Assembly (NCBI GenBank): GCA_013399875.1
Contig: VXAZ01006360.1
Coordinates: forward strand, 1 to 64,000
DNA from: Gymnorhina tibicen
Lineage: Eukaryota > Chordata > Aves > Passeriformes > Artamidae
Direction of reading: 5' to 3'
DNA length: 64,000 nt
Part shown: piece after piece, positions 1 to 11,278 of the stretch
How positions within the stretch are numbered: the first letter of the stretch is position 1
Layout: every line of letters begins with the position of its first letter
Notes under the pieces: generated by a model
Seen by the model: only the letters and a program-made list of their open reading frames with translations
Databases searched by the model: none
What the model was told of the DNA's origin: nothing
Made by a program: the position numbers and the translations under genes

Positions 1-555
1 GGAACAAACGCCATTTTGTGGCTGAATTTGGGGGTTACAACCGGGGGAAATAGGGGAGGAAAAAGGGTTTTGGGAAGGTTCCGTGACGGGTTCGCGACTC
101 CCGCCACGGCAAGGGGGTGGAGGAGGACGAGGAGGGCCAGGAGGACGGTAGCTCTCCTGCGCCGGTCGGCGAGTTGCACCTCCCGATCTCCCCCACTTAG
201 GGGAAACAGGGTTAGGGTCGGGGGGTAGGGTACAAGAGGGACGGGATAGAACTGGGGATAAACCGCGCGGATTCCTCCCCCGGGGGCTAAGCGATTCGCA
301 AACAGAAATCAAAAGCGGATAAAAACGAATCGCCGCCTCGTCCCCTGCCGCTCTGAGGGAGGACATTTTTGCCCCCACCTCATTCCAAAAACGAATGTCC
401 CTAACGCGGTCAGGGGACACCCGGGGAAAGTTAACAAAAAGCCAGCGAACAAAACGTTTTAACAACCCCTTAGAAAAACTTCTCCCCCCCACCATAAGGG
501 TTCCCGCAACTTGGAGATAAACCTCTTTTTGAGCTACGGACAACTTAGACCCCAT
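1..555 (-). CDS. gag: ERVK-like endogenous retrovirus gag, N-terminal part, runs off the window
   Basis: Seen: on the minus strand an ATG at 553-555 opens a frame with no stop for 185 codons to position 1, where the window cuts it. The protein starts Met-Gly-Ser-Lys, so Gly2 is a possible myristoylation site. Residues about 1-90 look like a betaretroviral matrix domain: basic and aromatic helices with Trp38 and Trp57 and a Phe-Pro at 43-44. A proline-rich stretch follows at about 138-148, as in the spacer region between matrix and capsid. The frame lies about 400 nt after a primer-binding site and LTR in the same orientation, which is where gag belongs. Known: Gag polyproteins assemble the virion core at membranes. 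Inference: this is an ERVK (betaretrovirus-like) gag without visible frameshifts in this part. Whether capsid, nucleocapsid and pol survive cannot be seen. Confidence 0.8.
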   Translation of the reverse strand, partial: MGSKLSVAQKEVYLQVAGTLMVGGRSFSKGLLKRFVRWLFVNFPRVSPDRVRDIRFWNEVGAKMSSLRAAGDEAAIRFYPLLISVCESLSPRGRNPRGLSPVLSRPSCTLPPDPNPVSPKWGRSGGATRRPAQESYRPPGPPRPPPPPCRGGSREPVTEPSQNPFSSPISPGCNPQIQPQNGVCS

Positions 556-950
556 TTTTCAAAGCAGAAAGAAAAACCCGCAGCTCAAAAACCCACCCTG
601 CCCGGAGGTAAAAGGAGAAACGGAAAGAAAAGGGCCCCGGAGCCAGGAAGCACCCCTTTTAAAACAGAAAAACCCCTCAGGGAGGGATACTTGCCTAAGA
701 AAATAACTGGCCCGGGAACAGAAACCCTCCGGACAGGTCCACCTCTCGGAGCCGGCCCTCCACGGGGTCTGGGAAGGGTTTTTCGGCTCCTCTTCACCCC
801 AGGAGCACTACCGCGCAAAAAGCGGCATGCTGCACTTGGGGCGTTGGCTATCCCACGTGGTCCGGCGATTCGCAGTTCACGGTCGTTTGACCGGTGCACC
901 AGAAAAGAAGCCCTCTGGTCAAGTGGTCAGTTGTCCAGCTGTCCAGAGAG
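556..950 (-). other. ERVK 5' leader between primer-binding site and gag
   Basis: This roughly 395-nt untranslated segment separates the primer-binding site from the gag start. In retroviruses it would hold the packaging signal and the major splice donor. I do not see a strong consensus donor. A 104-codon minus-strand frame at 585-899 crosses it, but it ends before gag in another frame and resembles no protein I know, so I treat it as chance. Composition is GC- and CpG-rich compared with the intron beyond the element, which is consistent with a fairly recent insertion. Confidence 0.65.
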
Positions 951-969
951 CTCCCACGTTTGGGCGCCA
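951..969 (-). promoter_or_regulatory. Retroviral primer-binding site, lysine tRNA type
   Basis: The minus strand reads TGGCGCCCAAACGTGGGAG. It begins with TGGCGCC and resembles the site complementary to the 3' end of tRNA-Lys(1,2) used by betaretroviruses, with one extra A in the AAA run and one G-to-A difference. It follows the LTR end (...ACA) after a 3-nt spacer, as expected for a 5' LTR/leader junction. This fixes the provirus orientation as minus and identifies the LTR as the 5' copy. Confidence 0.8.
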
Positions 970-972
970 AAC

Positions 973-1765
973 TGTCGCTTTGGCCACTGGCCGCCCGGAG
1001 GCCACGGCAGGCGACAAGGTCTGGTGTCCCGGTCGACGGGAGAGAAAGCACCTGCCCTGTCAGCAGCTGTTGGCTCCCTGCAGGAGACCCACAAGCAGGC
1101 AGGCTGCAGCACCGCTGTTGCCGAGCAACTGAGAGGCGATAAAGGGCTGAGGGACCTCTTTCTTGTGCTCTAAGTTCCAACTTTATTGTCCCGCGAGGGA
1201 GAAACAAGGTAACAGGCGAACTCGTTGAAGGGCGAGCGCAAGAAAAAAGGCGAGAGGCGTGGCCACAAGCCTCCTTTTGAGGGGTACCAAAAAGGGGAGG
1301 AACAAGGGGTACAAACCAATAGGGAATTGATGGGGAATGACAGATAACAAATCAGGGGAATACAAAGGAGGGACTTACAAACAGAAACCAATCGACAACC
1401 GAAGAGAAAAGAACTTTCCAGACCAGAATGCATATGCAACGAAGGTAATGAATAAACATGACAACAGGCAACTAATAGAAAATGGGGAACAGAAGAAGGG
1501 TCTGGAAAGGAGGGAGGAGATGTCGCAGGGGCGACACCCAGATGGTGGCGACTCTACTCCCCCGACCCGCCCCCCGGGTCGGAGTCATAGGCGGGGAAAT
1601 CCACCCACTGCATGTTGTCCAGCCGCGAAGTGGGCTGAGCCACAGCAACAATAACCAAACATCCTTCATCGAAACAAGCCAACCCACAATGACAGACATG
1701 GATGGCATCCACATGAACTCCTGATGACGGTTCCCAAGGCACTCACGTGGAGCCAGACAGGCATC
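973..1765 (-). mobile_element. 5' LTR of an ERVK-like provirus (outer boundary approximate)
   Basis: The inner end is well placed: the LTR ends ...GCGACA on the minus strand (plus 973 onward), 3 nt before the primer-binding site. A polyadenylation signal AATAAA lies on the minus strand at 1182-1187, leaving about 200 bp of R-U5, a normal layout. The outer U3 end is not certain. Plausible TG starts sit near plus 1661, 1689 and 1763. CpG-rich sequence fades into ordinary AT-rich intron by about 1770. The matching target duplication and 3' LTR are outside the window, so insertion age cannot be judged from LTR divergence. Confidence 0.7.
1182..1187 (-). terminator. Polyadenylation signal AATAAA in the ERVK LTR
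   Basis: TTTATT on the plus strand reads AATAAA on the minus strand. Its position inside the LTR, about 200 bp from the U5 end, fits the U3-R boundary of a retrovirus. Because the element is in the sense direction of RB1, this signal could in principle truncate RB1 transcripts in intron 2. Confidence 0.6.
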
Positions 1766-3600
1766 ACTTAAGATTCCAATACCCTTCCACCAAAACAGCA
1801 CCACAGTGGAAAACCTCTGGAGAAGAATGATTTCTAGAAACATGGAAAAAAAACCCCTTAAGCAGGTATAATCCAGGTTTTGGGAACAAATCTATTGTGA
1901 AGACAGGACAAGGTGTGTGTGCAGCCCTGCAAAACTCCAGAAACAGCAAACTTGCACAATACTTTTCGGACATCCAGCATCCTTGTGAATACAACTCCAA
2001 CACCACCCAGGCCCACAGCAAAGGAGCAGGATCTGAGCACGTCTCTACAGCTCTAGGTCAGACATGACATCTGTTGGAGGACAGAGGTGAAACAGAGCAC
2101 CACGAGCAAGTGAATGGAAACACTGAATTCCTGCTCTTCTACACTGCTTAGCTTTGGCCCACTTTTTTATCCTTTCCCTGATCACTTCACCTAGCTGCCT
2201 CCTAAACAACACCGATGCGAGTTGCAGGGGCCTGTTCACTCCAAAAAATGGTCCCCAAAGGCAACAGGAGTAAGACTGCACCAGACCTAGCTCACTCCAT
2301 CTTACATGGTCTTCCAAACCTGCTCCGAAATCCTCTGCGCCCTCAGCACCCACTTGCTTAGTCAGCAGTGTAACCATGACCAATAACCTGCTGTGCCCAT
2401 AAATGATACAACTTCACTCATACTACCAACAATTTTTTTTCTTTTTTTTGCAATTGTTCTGTGTCTTTCTGGGCAACAATATTTATACATCAGGGAAGAC
2501 TGGCTGGGGGCCTTCTCCAAAGAACAAAAAGTTTCACATGCTTGTGCAATTGTTAAGAGTTATAGAACAGGCTTCAATGCAAAAGTAATCAGCCACCCTC
2601 AGCAACGTGGTAACTGACAATTATTTAAGTCACTACTTTCTCCCTGCTTTCCTATTTGAGTGTTTCCACAAATCATGACTCCTTGCACAAGAGAAAATCA
2701 TTCTGAAATAAGCTATTAACAGACTGAGGTGCATTTGTTGATACTTAAAGGAATGTAAAAAATTGTGAAGGCTCATGCTAGCTAGTGAACTACCAAGAAG
2801 AAGGATGACTACTCAGACTGAGCACACCACTGCCCTTGGAGTCAGCTGACCTTGTTTAATAAATAAGTTCCCTTCACTCCATGCTCCTGCAAACTCAGAC
2901 CACGATGTTGTACTGTAAATACAACATCTTGTAGGGCGTGAAGACTGAGCGCTACCAAGTCATGAAATTGTTCCTGGTTTGTTGCCTATCCAAACAAGCC
3001 TAGCTTTCCTGGGCAGCCTAGCTCAACTCTGGCAGGATGAATGCTAAAAGGCTGTAACAATGGTTTATTTGATAGGAGTGAGGTCTGGTTTTGCAAGAGC
3101 GACCTTTAAACTCCTTGTCCAGTATGGTTTGCGGTAACAATTCATTTGTTTCTACCATTAAACAAGAAGGCAGTCTCAGAGGCAGCCCAGCAATCCACGA
3201 GATTCACACCATTATGGTGAGTCAAACTCTGGTATCAGGACTACTCCCACACCCATTGCTGATGGTACAGGATGCTTTAGACACCTTCTCCTCAAGAGAA
3301 CAAGATGCTGGATGACTGCTGGCCTAACAAGAAAAATTACACACAACCCAAGATAAATAGATTATGGGTTGGGGTTTTTTCTCTAGTAGCAAAGAAAAGG
3401 TGAGCAGCACCTGAGCATGTCTGCCTTACAGCTGAGAGAGGAAGGAGAGGAAAACACGAAAGAACACCAGACTGGGACTATCCCACCTGCTACTGCTGGT
3501 TAAAACAACCAAAGACACAGGTAAACTATCGTTTTCTCAGAAAATAAGGTATCTGCTATAGCCATGCATGAAGATTTCAGTGATTTTAATCCATAAATAT

Positions 3601-4179
3601 TGTCATGGTTTGACCCCAGCTAGCAACTAAGTACCACATAGCTGCTTGCTCACTTTCTGTCCTTGCAGTGGGGAGGAGAACCAGAAATCAACCACCACGG
3701 GTTGAAAAAAGAATAGTTTAATAATGGGAACAAAATAAAATGCAACAATAATAACAACAACATAAATAGTAATTGCAATGGAAACGAAAGATAGAGGGAG
3801 GCATAAAACCCAATAGAAACAAGTGATGCTCAGTACACTTGCTCACCACACACTGACCAATGCCCAGCCCATCCCCGAGCAGCAATCAGCAGCTCCCAGC
3901 AAAACACCAGCAGTTTATATACTGGGCATGACATTCTGTGAAATGGAATATCCCTTTGGCCAGTTCAGGATGCCTGTCCTGGCCATGCTCCCTCCAGATC
4001 TTTGTATGCCTGCCCACTGGTAGAGCATGGGAACCTGAAAAGTCCTTGACTTAGAGCAAGTACTACTCAGCAACAACTAAAACACCAGTGTTATAAACAT
4101 TCTCATACCAAATCCAAAACACAGCACTATACCATCTACTGGGAAGAAAATCAGCTTTTTTCCAGCTGAAACCAGAACA
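3601..4179 (-). repeat. Solo LTR of an avian ERVL-type retrovirus
   Basis: The element starts TGTCATGG on the plus strand and ends CCAGAACA, so read on the minus strand it is TG...CA. It is flanked by a perfect 5-bp target duplication, AATAT at 3596-3600 and 4180-4184. On the minus strand there is a TATA box TATATAAA (3914-3921) and an ATTAAA poly(A) signal (3717-3722) in the correct order, fixing the orientation. Known: ERVL-class elements make 5-bp duplications. From memory this family is abundant in passerine and other neoavian genomes. No internal retroviral sequence adjoins it, so it is a recombined solo copy. It shares the sense direction of RB1. Confidence 0.85.
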
Positions 4180-5420
4180 AATATCATGGGGTAGGAGAGG
4201 GGGAGAAGAGACAAGGAGATGTCTTCCTGGCAAGTCACACTCATAAGTACTCTCCTCTTCACACCCCTTCCCTCCCCAAGTTCATTTCTTTCCTACACAA
4301 ATGAGTTAAAGTTGACTGCTGAACAAAAACACAGCAGCATCACTCCTTCCAACTATTTTGCTTTGTTTACAGCCAAAGCAGATGATTCATCTTAGATGGA
4401 CTTGAATGCATGGGAATGAAATGAAGACAAATTCATAGCCAGAAATAAATTCCTGAGGGTTTTCTTCTTCAGCAGTCTGACTCAAGATCTTTGTTGATAC
4501 AGCATCACCACAGAAAATGGGCAAGTTCAACATCTGGCCTTGGCTGTCCATCAGTTTCAGTAAGATGACTTCCAGTGACCTTAATTCAATTCATCATGAA
4601 GCAAAGCCTACCTACCAATCAGCAGCCCTAAGATTATTTAACACCTAGTAGTCTACATAGATTTCTTTCTCTTTTTATCATCTTTTATTTAGGATTCCGA
4701 GGAACCAATACTCTAACTTTGGGCAATGTAGGTCAGTTCTGTTGAATCAATATAGTTTTCTGTAGAAAAAGATCTAAAACTTATACAAAATCTTTCAAAA
4801 TATTTCTCATTCTGGACCTACCATTACTTTTATTTGATCTGGGTTTTACCAGAGGACTAGTTTACTTAAATCTAGTGAAAACAACCTGGGAGGAGTCACT
4901 GGCTTAAAATGCTCATCCAGCACTAACTACTGTGAAATAGGACTCTTGCTTCTTTTCTTTCCAGATGTAGCTGCAAGGTGTTAAAGGCACTAACAGAAAT
5001 AACTTCTGTTGCCTGCCTCAAGAGGTTCTCCAGCACTAAACCAGTCCCAAGGAGGAGATGGTCACAGGAAGTCTCAGCTCCAGTATGCAGTTAGAGATGT
5101 TTATTCTTCTACCGACACTGATAAGGATTTTGATGACAGCCTACAAAAGTGATCCAGAAATAGAAACTTCAAATGATGTTGTGTAAAAGAAGGTCAAGGG
5201 AAACGTACACAAGAAACATGCAAACACAGATGGATACTTGAATCAAATAGGATATAGGATGTCTCACTGTAAATAGCAAGCACCTGATTTTTGAAGAGGA
5301 AGATGTGGAACTTGGCTTACTAAAATCTCAGTTACTACATTCAAATCAATATAGAGAACTATTCCAATCAATATAGAGAACCAGCTTGATGGTACAAGAA
5401 ACATTCACAGACATTTGTTA

Positions 5421-5841
5421 GAGAGAGTCCAAAGGAGGCTACAGAGATGATCAGGGGGCTGGAAAGAGTTTGGGTTGTTCAGCCTAGAGCAGAGAAGGCT
5501 TCAGGGAGATCTTACAGCACCTTCCAGTACCTAAAGGGAAGAGAACTGGAGAGGGACTTTTTACAAGGGCATTGTAGCGATAGGACAAGGGGGAATGGCT
5601 TCAAACAAAGAGAGCAGGTTTAGATTCGATATTAGGAAGAAATTCTTTTCCTTACTGTGAGGGTGGTGAGATACCAGGACAGGTTGCCCAGGGAAGCTGT
5701 GAATGCCCCATCTCTGGCAGTGTTCAAGGCCAAGTTGGATGGGGCCCTAACAACCTGGTCTAGTGGAAGGTGTCCCTGCCCATGGCAGGTGGGTTGGAAT
5801 AAGATGACCTTTAAAGGTCCCTTCCAACCCAAACCATTCAA
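5421..5841 (+). repeat. CR1 LINE fragment (3' end)
   Basis: The sequence has the typical 3'-terminal CR1 order. It includes a segment about a group of animals' repeats read as 'aggctacagagatgatcagggggctgga', then 'ttgcccagggaagctgtg', then 'ccttccaaccc'. It is truncated at the 5' end and degraded, with no coding capacity. It lies antisense to RB1 in intron 2. Confidence 0.88.
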
Positions 5842-6878
5842 AATTTACATGTTTATTATTACAGTGGGTAGAAGATGAATGGAGAATAGACTCAAGAAGC
5901 TCTCACAACAGAAAACTGTTCAGAATAAAAACCTGCAGGAAAAATATCCCAGGGGGAAAAAATCTGATAGTGACCATTATACTCCCTGTCTACACATAAG
6001 AGGTTCTGTGTAAAGACAATTAGATCCTCCATTTTTCAGCAATACCAGTTTAAATTTTCTATTGAACATTGTCTGGGATGGAAGATTATTATTAGTTCTC
6101 AACGGGTAAGATCAAATTCAAATATAATACCAGCTAAAAGTAATGAAGTCAATGGAAAGTACTGAACTAGTGAAAATAGTTCATCTGATATAGAAATTAC
6201 ACTTTTGCATGTGGCAAGACTGGAGGGGTCATCAATCTTTCCCGAGGACAGGCAGAAGATGAGTAAAAAAAGAAACTCTATACCAGCTGCCTGAGCTTTT
6301 AAAGTGCAAGGGCACATACAAGCAATGCATCTGCTGCTAAGATACTGAATATCATCAGCAAGAGGCCATGGTGATGATTTGTTTGTTTTGGGACTTTCAA
6401 TAGCTCTTTGTTTTTTAATAACAGAGGATCCTAATACATCTGTAATTTTGCTCATCCATCCAATGGATTCAGGTTCAGTTCAGCTGCAGTTCTATAAATT
6501 AGAGACAAAGTCTAGACATAAAATACATTATTAGCTCATATGTGTTTCATGCTTTTGCCAAAAGCAAGAGGCCTCTGTCTTTTAACATGAGGATGAGATG
6601 GCTTACCAATTAAAATGTTCTTCTTTTAATAAGAAACCACAACCAAAAGGAACTGATTTAATTTAAATGTGAAACTTTATGGATTGGGGACACTTGGCCT
6701 GCTGAACACAAACTCTTTGGTCTATACAGACCAACCTTCCATATTTAAGTCGTCATAATTTCATTCCTCAACTTAAGCTACAGTTTACCTTGTACGTTTT
6801 CTTCACTAAGCAGTTCAACTCTTGCACAAATCAAGTGCTCTGCAGCATCTGCATACCAGTGTAAGTCACCAGTTGGAG

Positions 6879-6952
6879 AGAATTTCAGGACGTAAGATAA
6901 GTAATTAGAAACAAGAGAATTTCAGGACGTAAGATAAGTAATTAGAAACAAG
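6879..6952. repeat. Perfect 37-bp tandem duplication
   Basis: Two identical head-to-tail 37-bp copies occupy 6879-6915 and 6916-6952, starting AGAATTTCAGGACGTAAG. With no mismatches it is either a recent duplication or an assembly artefact. Each copy includes a plus-strand GTAAG, which has no meaning for the minus-strand gene. Confidence 0.95.
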
Positions 6953-9900
6953 AAAAAATGCCTAAAACATCTTCAGATGCTAGAGACTTTCTGAGGGAAA
7001 AGAAAAGGCAGCAATAGCACATTTCTCATGGGGTACAGAATTAGCTGGTACAGAATTTTATACCACAGGCTTGAATTATAACAGAAACAAATTAGTACAG
7101 TACTTGGGGGAAAAAATACATGGGCAAAGAAAGCTACACTAGGAAAAACTAACTATGCAGACTGCAGATCTTTCACCATGACAGTTTTTTTAATAGCAGG
7201 TTACACAAATACTTGATAAAAATGGTTCAGGAATTCCTGAGTCTGAACAGCTGAGCTGCAGCAGGAGAACAGTGAGCCACGTTTCCCAAACAGTGCTATG
7301 AACAGCCAACAAGAAATGGAGCTCCTACCCACGCACCACATATTACGGCCAACTAAGCTGATGAGCTTGAAGAATACCAGACCCTGTGCCTTAAGGTCCT
7401 TGACAGACTCCAATTTCTTTCAATTTCCTAAACCACTTCAGTTTTCTTTGGAGAAGTTTGGTTCCAATTTAGTCACCATATCATCTGTTCCTCACATGGA
7501 TTCTTTCCAATATATTCAGCAACAATTCACTCAAGCTTTTTTTTCCTGCTTATATCACCCCATATTCTCCTTCAGATTCTCATTTTGTTGTTCTCTACCA
7601 CAACAAACAGTAGCAGAACATAACAAACACTCTGAGCTTTTTCATAGCAGTACCATTATGGCTTCCTGGACTGCTTCTACTATCTCTTACACCAACAATC
7701 ACATGCTGCTCACCAACGTACATTAGTAATTCCACTAAATCTACGCTCTCCATCTAGAATTTACAGGCACTATTGGTTCATAATATGGATTCCAGGAGAG
7801 TTACAAAAAAATAAGAGTACAAGACAAGCAAGCACCAGAGCCAACTGTTAAGCCAACAACAATCAGTGTGTAAGAGTGTTGAAATTAAGACAATAAAACT
7901 ACAACTCTAAGACATTCTGTTTACCTAGGTAGGTTGGTTTGGTAAAGAAGAGAAATAACAGAGAGGACAAAAATATTTGTATGACCCTAATGCAAAAGCT
8001 CTCTTTACAGTAAGCCCATGTGGGAGTTTATCAGAATTTAAAAAGAAAATATATTCCTGATCACACATCAGACACCTTCCTTCACCCCATACACCAAGAG
8101 CACTGACTCAGTACAACATCTTTGGAACCAGAGTTTGGGGTTCTGTCTAAGAGGTTTTGAGTTACCATTTTATTACAGAAGAGTGACATTAAACTCTGGC
8201 TGCCACAGAGAAAGGCTTTAATGTTCTCCCACCATGAAGGAAAACACCACCATATTTAACAGACAGCTGTAGTGCTTTTTAACAATCCCTCTCTGCAGAT
8301 CTAGTTTTTACAACTACAGAGCAGCCACATTTTCCAGAAAAACTCTCTCTACCATCTTTGTCTTGTCACCTTTCTCCTCCTCCACACTTCTCAAAGAGGT
8401 TCAGCTGTTTCAAGGACTCAAGGCCCAGCTGCAATAGGGTGCAGCTGTATATCCTTGACTCACATGCTGCGGAAACAGATAACTTGAGAGCACTGTAAGG
8501 AAAGCTACAGTGCACAGAAAGAAACTGCAAGATAAGAAAGCTGACATTTCAGAGAGAAGTATCATCACTAGTAGCTCAAATGATCAAAAGAGAAAATACC
8601 AGTGTAGAAAGGTGTGACATCCTGAAGGAAAAAAAGCAGCAGCTCCAGTGGGCATTGGCATTCATTCCATGAAGCAGCAGATGACAAGTTCTCTCCTCCT
8701 CGCTGATGCCTACCTTGATGGTAAAGTGTCTCACTGAAGCACAGGCACATTTAGGCTGATAGGTCACTATATTCTAACAATTTTTTTGTATATGCCTGCC
8801 AAAAATAATTGCTTTATACTTTTAAGCCACATGTACCTGGCTTGCAGAGTCTCTGCACATGCACCTTAAGTGACTCCAAAAGGACAGTACTACAAGATTT
8901 TCACTTCAAGTCACTAAATATTCATTGAGCAAGGATACAGCAGATGTTCAGACTACATCCAAACCGCATCTGCCCCCTGAATATCTGCCAGTTACCACAG
9001 TACCACCTAAAGTCTGAGCCACGCTGCTTCCTAGTTAGTACTACAAGTGCCCTTCACATCCTCAGAGATTTGGCAGGCACAATTCCAATATCAACCATGA
9101 AGAACAAGGTCAGTGAGCCAAGAAAGGTAAGGTTTCAGGTCTTTGTACTTCCTAAGTGGCTTGAGAGGGGGATTCTTAGATGCTACCTCTATTTCCATCA
9201 GTGATTTAAGCTTCCTCAAGTCAAACCAACTGCATTGTTAAATAGAAGTGTTCTGGTAAGTATTTGTCTCAACTGGTGGCCTGCTGTTTCCCTTTTTGCT
9301 TGAGAACAGAAAGCTACTACACAGCTTCTGTTCCAGTTCAGAACTGAACAGGTTAGTACTGAACCTCACTGATTAAAACATATGCAGCCGGTGCTTGCAG
9401 GACAAACCCTGAGACAGCCCCTTCAACATAATACCTTTACCAGAGGGGAGAAAAGAGCAGCCTCCTCCTGAATCCCTTACAACTTGAAGTAGAGAGTCAC
9501 CCTGAGAAGCCAAGCTCACCATGATAACAGCTTGACTTGGGAAAAGAAGGAGCAATTAGCCAGGCTGTTAACTGGCTTGACTTCAGAGTCAGGTGAAGAC
9601 TGCTTTCAGCTAGAAGTAGCAACTCCAGTGCCTTCCAGGTCCCCATGGAGGCACACACCTGCCAGCTTACTCATTTCAACACCCTGCACAGATACATGTA
9701 AGTTTGAGGAAAGGGCCTTGGATTGAAACACAATATAATGTAGATTTTTTTTTTTCCTGTTAATTGAAAGGCTCTCAGCAATCAGTTTTAATTGCAAGAC
9801 AACAGATATTAGCTATATATTGCAGTGAAGGTCTGATTCTAAATAGGTAAAGGAGGTGATCTTCAGATGCCAAAAGGTTTCAGACACTGTGTATCTTACC

Positions 9901-11020
9901 TGGCCACTGCTAAGTAATGGTCAGTGAAAACAAATCTTTACCTGCAAATGAAATTCGCAGGATTATACTGAAACCTGCCTTGTTTTTTTTCAGCCAAGGG
10001 AACTGACCAGTCCTGTTTTCATTCATATAGGAGAACTCAACTATGCTTTTAGGTAAATGCTTCCCATGAACATCCATGACCAGAAATTGTATCTATTACT
10101 GAAAAAGCTGTGCAGAGTCTCCTTCCCATGCTACTATAACACTGTGATGTGAATGCATCAAGAACTGTTATATCCACACTGCAGTTTAAAAAGCACAGAT
10201 AACAAACTATTAGTAGCGACAGCACAAGCGTGGCAGGTCAGCTCAAGTTGCAGAAGGGTAAGCAGAAGTCACAACATGTACATCAATGCAAGTCCAGACA
10301 GTGGGAATAATATCCCAGCTAGGTATTACAGAACTACATATGGACTCTGTAACAAAGCTTCTGCCATGATTTAGTTCTATTATAGCTGTTCTCTGAGTCA
10401 GCTTGTTGACACAGCAGTCATACTGAGGAGAAGGAAAAGCAAAAGTCAGGAAAGGGCCTAACATTTTATTAATCTGTTTACACATGCCTGATGACTAACT
10501 TTGAACGGAAATGCCTCAATGATAAGCACAGGTTAACATTATAAAATAGAAAAAAAAAAGATTAACATGCAGACATTCCTGTCTCTGCAACAGTCTTCTC
10601 CATATCCTTTCTGCAGCCTCATAAAAGAGGCAGAGGGAAAAAATACACAGAAACACACAATGAGACGAGTCGTATAAAGCTAACTAAGACAGATTTGAAA
10701 TAACTTGCACTTCGAAGAATTAACTAATTGCATGGTGATGTCTTCTACTGTCATTTGTTAGAAATCTAAAAGGATTCCTGAGCACGTACCTTTATCGCAA
10801 AACATTAACAAAAAAGGGCAATTTACAGAATTGCCAGTTTACGCAGACGTGAACACGGCAACATCCCACTTCTGCTCTCACTTTGAAAAAGGTCACACTA
10901 CGGGAGCTTTGGCTGCAGGACCCTCGGCCGCCGCTGCCGCAAAGTTACAGCTCAGCATCTGAGCAGTAGCACAGGACAGCCGCTACTGCGGGAGCGATGC
11001 TACGAGCAACAGCTACTCAC

Positions 11021-11138
11021 TAGAGCTCCATCCGCTGCCGACAAGCTCTCGTACGTCTTCCACGCTTTCTCCCTCACGCTCTCTGACACCTTCAGCGCAT
11101 CACAGAGCGCGACGAAGTCCGCTTCGCCGACCTCGAGC
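11021..11138 (-). CDS. RB1: RB1 coding exon 2
   Basis: Seen: an acceptor TGCTTTTCCTAG precedes the exon and GTGAGT follows it. The exon is 118 nt: one nucleotide completing a codon, then 39 codons ending in phase 0. The peptide runs from Leu-Glu-Val through Asp-Phe-Val-Ala-Leu-Cys and Val-Arg-Glu-Lys-Ala-Trp to Asp-Gly-Ala-Leu. It aligns with human RB1 exon 2 (Asp-Phe-Thr-Ala-Leu-Cys, Val-Arg-Glu-Arg-Ala-Trp, Asp-Gly-Val-Leu) with the same phase at both ends. Known: human exon 2 is 127 nt, so this copy lacks three codons near its start, in the acidic stretch. The region opens the N-terminal domain of the protein. The only ATG-initiated frame over the exon begins in upstream intron, so it is not the real start. 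Confidence 0.85.
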
Positions 11139-11278
11139 CTAGGAAAAGCATCACACATCGCCAGCGGGGACACCGGACCGCGGGGCGACCAGAGAACCCC
11201 CGCCACCCGCTGCCGGAGCCGCCCCGGGGTGACACGGCCCCACAGCCCGGACCCCCGGGCGCGGAGAGCCCCGGGCTG

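Larger units (their letters stand above)
1766..11020 (-). other. RB1 intron 2 (partial)
   Basis: This 9.3-kb stretch holds no exon I can recognise. It contains an ERVL-type solo LTR, one CR1 fragment, a perfect 37-bp tandem duplication and a 16-bp interrupted direct repeat. The remaining sequence is AT-rich and appears unique. Short open frames here (for example 6099-6455 and 7298-7726) resemble no protein I know and have no flanking splice context. Confidence 0.7.

Noticed and set aside
200..232. Telomere-like GGGTTAGGG and other G runs
   Set aside because: Only one TTAGGG-like unit is present. The G runs are the antisense of proline-rich gag codons, not an interstitial telomere.
585..899. 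104-codon minus-strand frame in the retroviral leader
   Set aside because: It lies between the primer-binding site and gag, where no accessory gene is expected, and shows no recognisable domain.
511..1173. 220-codon plus-strand open frame across the ERVK leader and LTR
   Set aside because: It is antisense to the retroviral LTR, primer-binding site and gag, and resembles no protein. It reflects the GC-rich composition of the element.
1554..1742. Minus-strand frame with an acidic, glycine-rich tail resembling an env terminus
   Set aside because: It is on the outer side of a 5' LTR, so it cannot be the env of this provirus. The similarity is only compositional and no polypurine tract follows it.
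1766..11020. Search for RB1 exon 3 or later exons
   Set aside because: No minus-strand segment with the conserved exon 3 or exon 4 motifs and flanking splice sites was seen, so none is reported.
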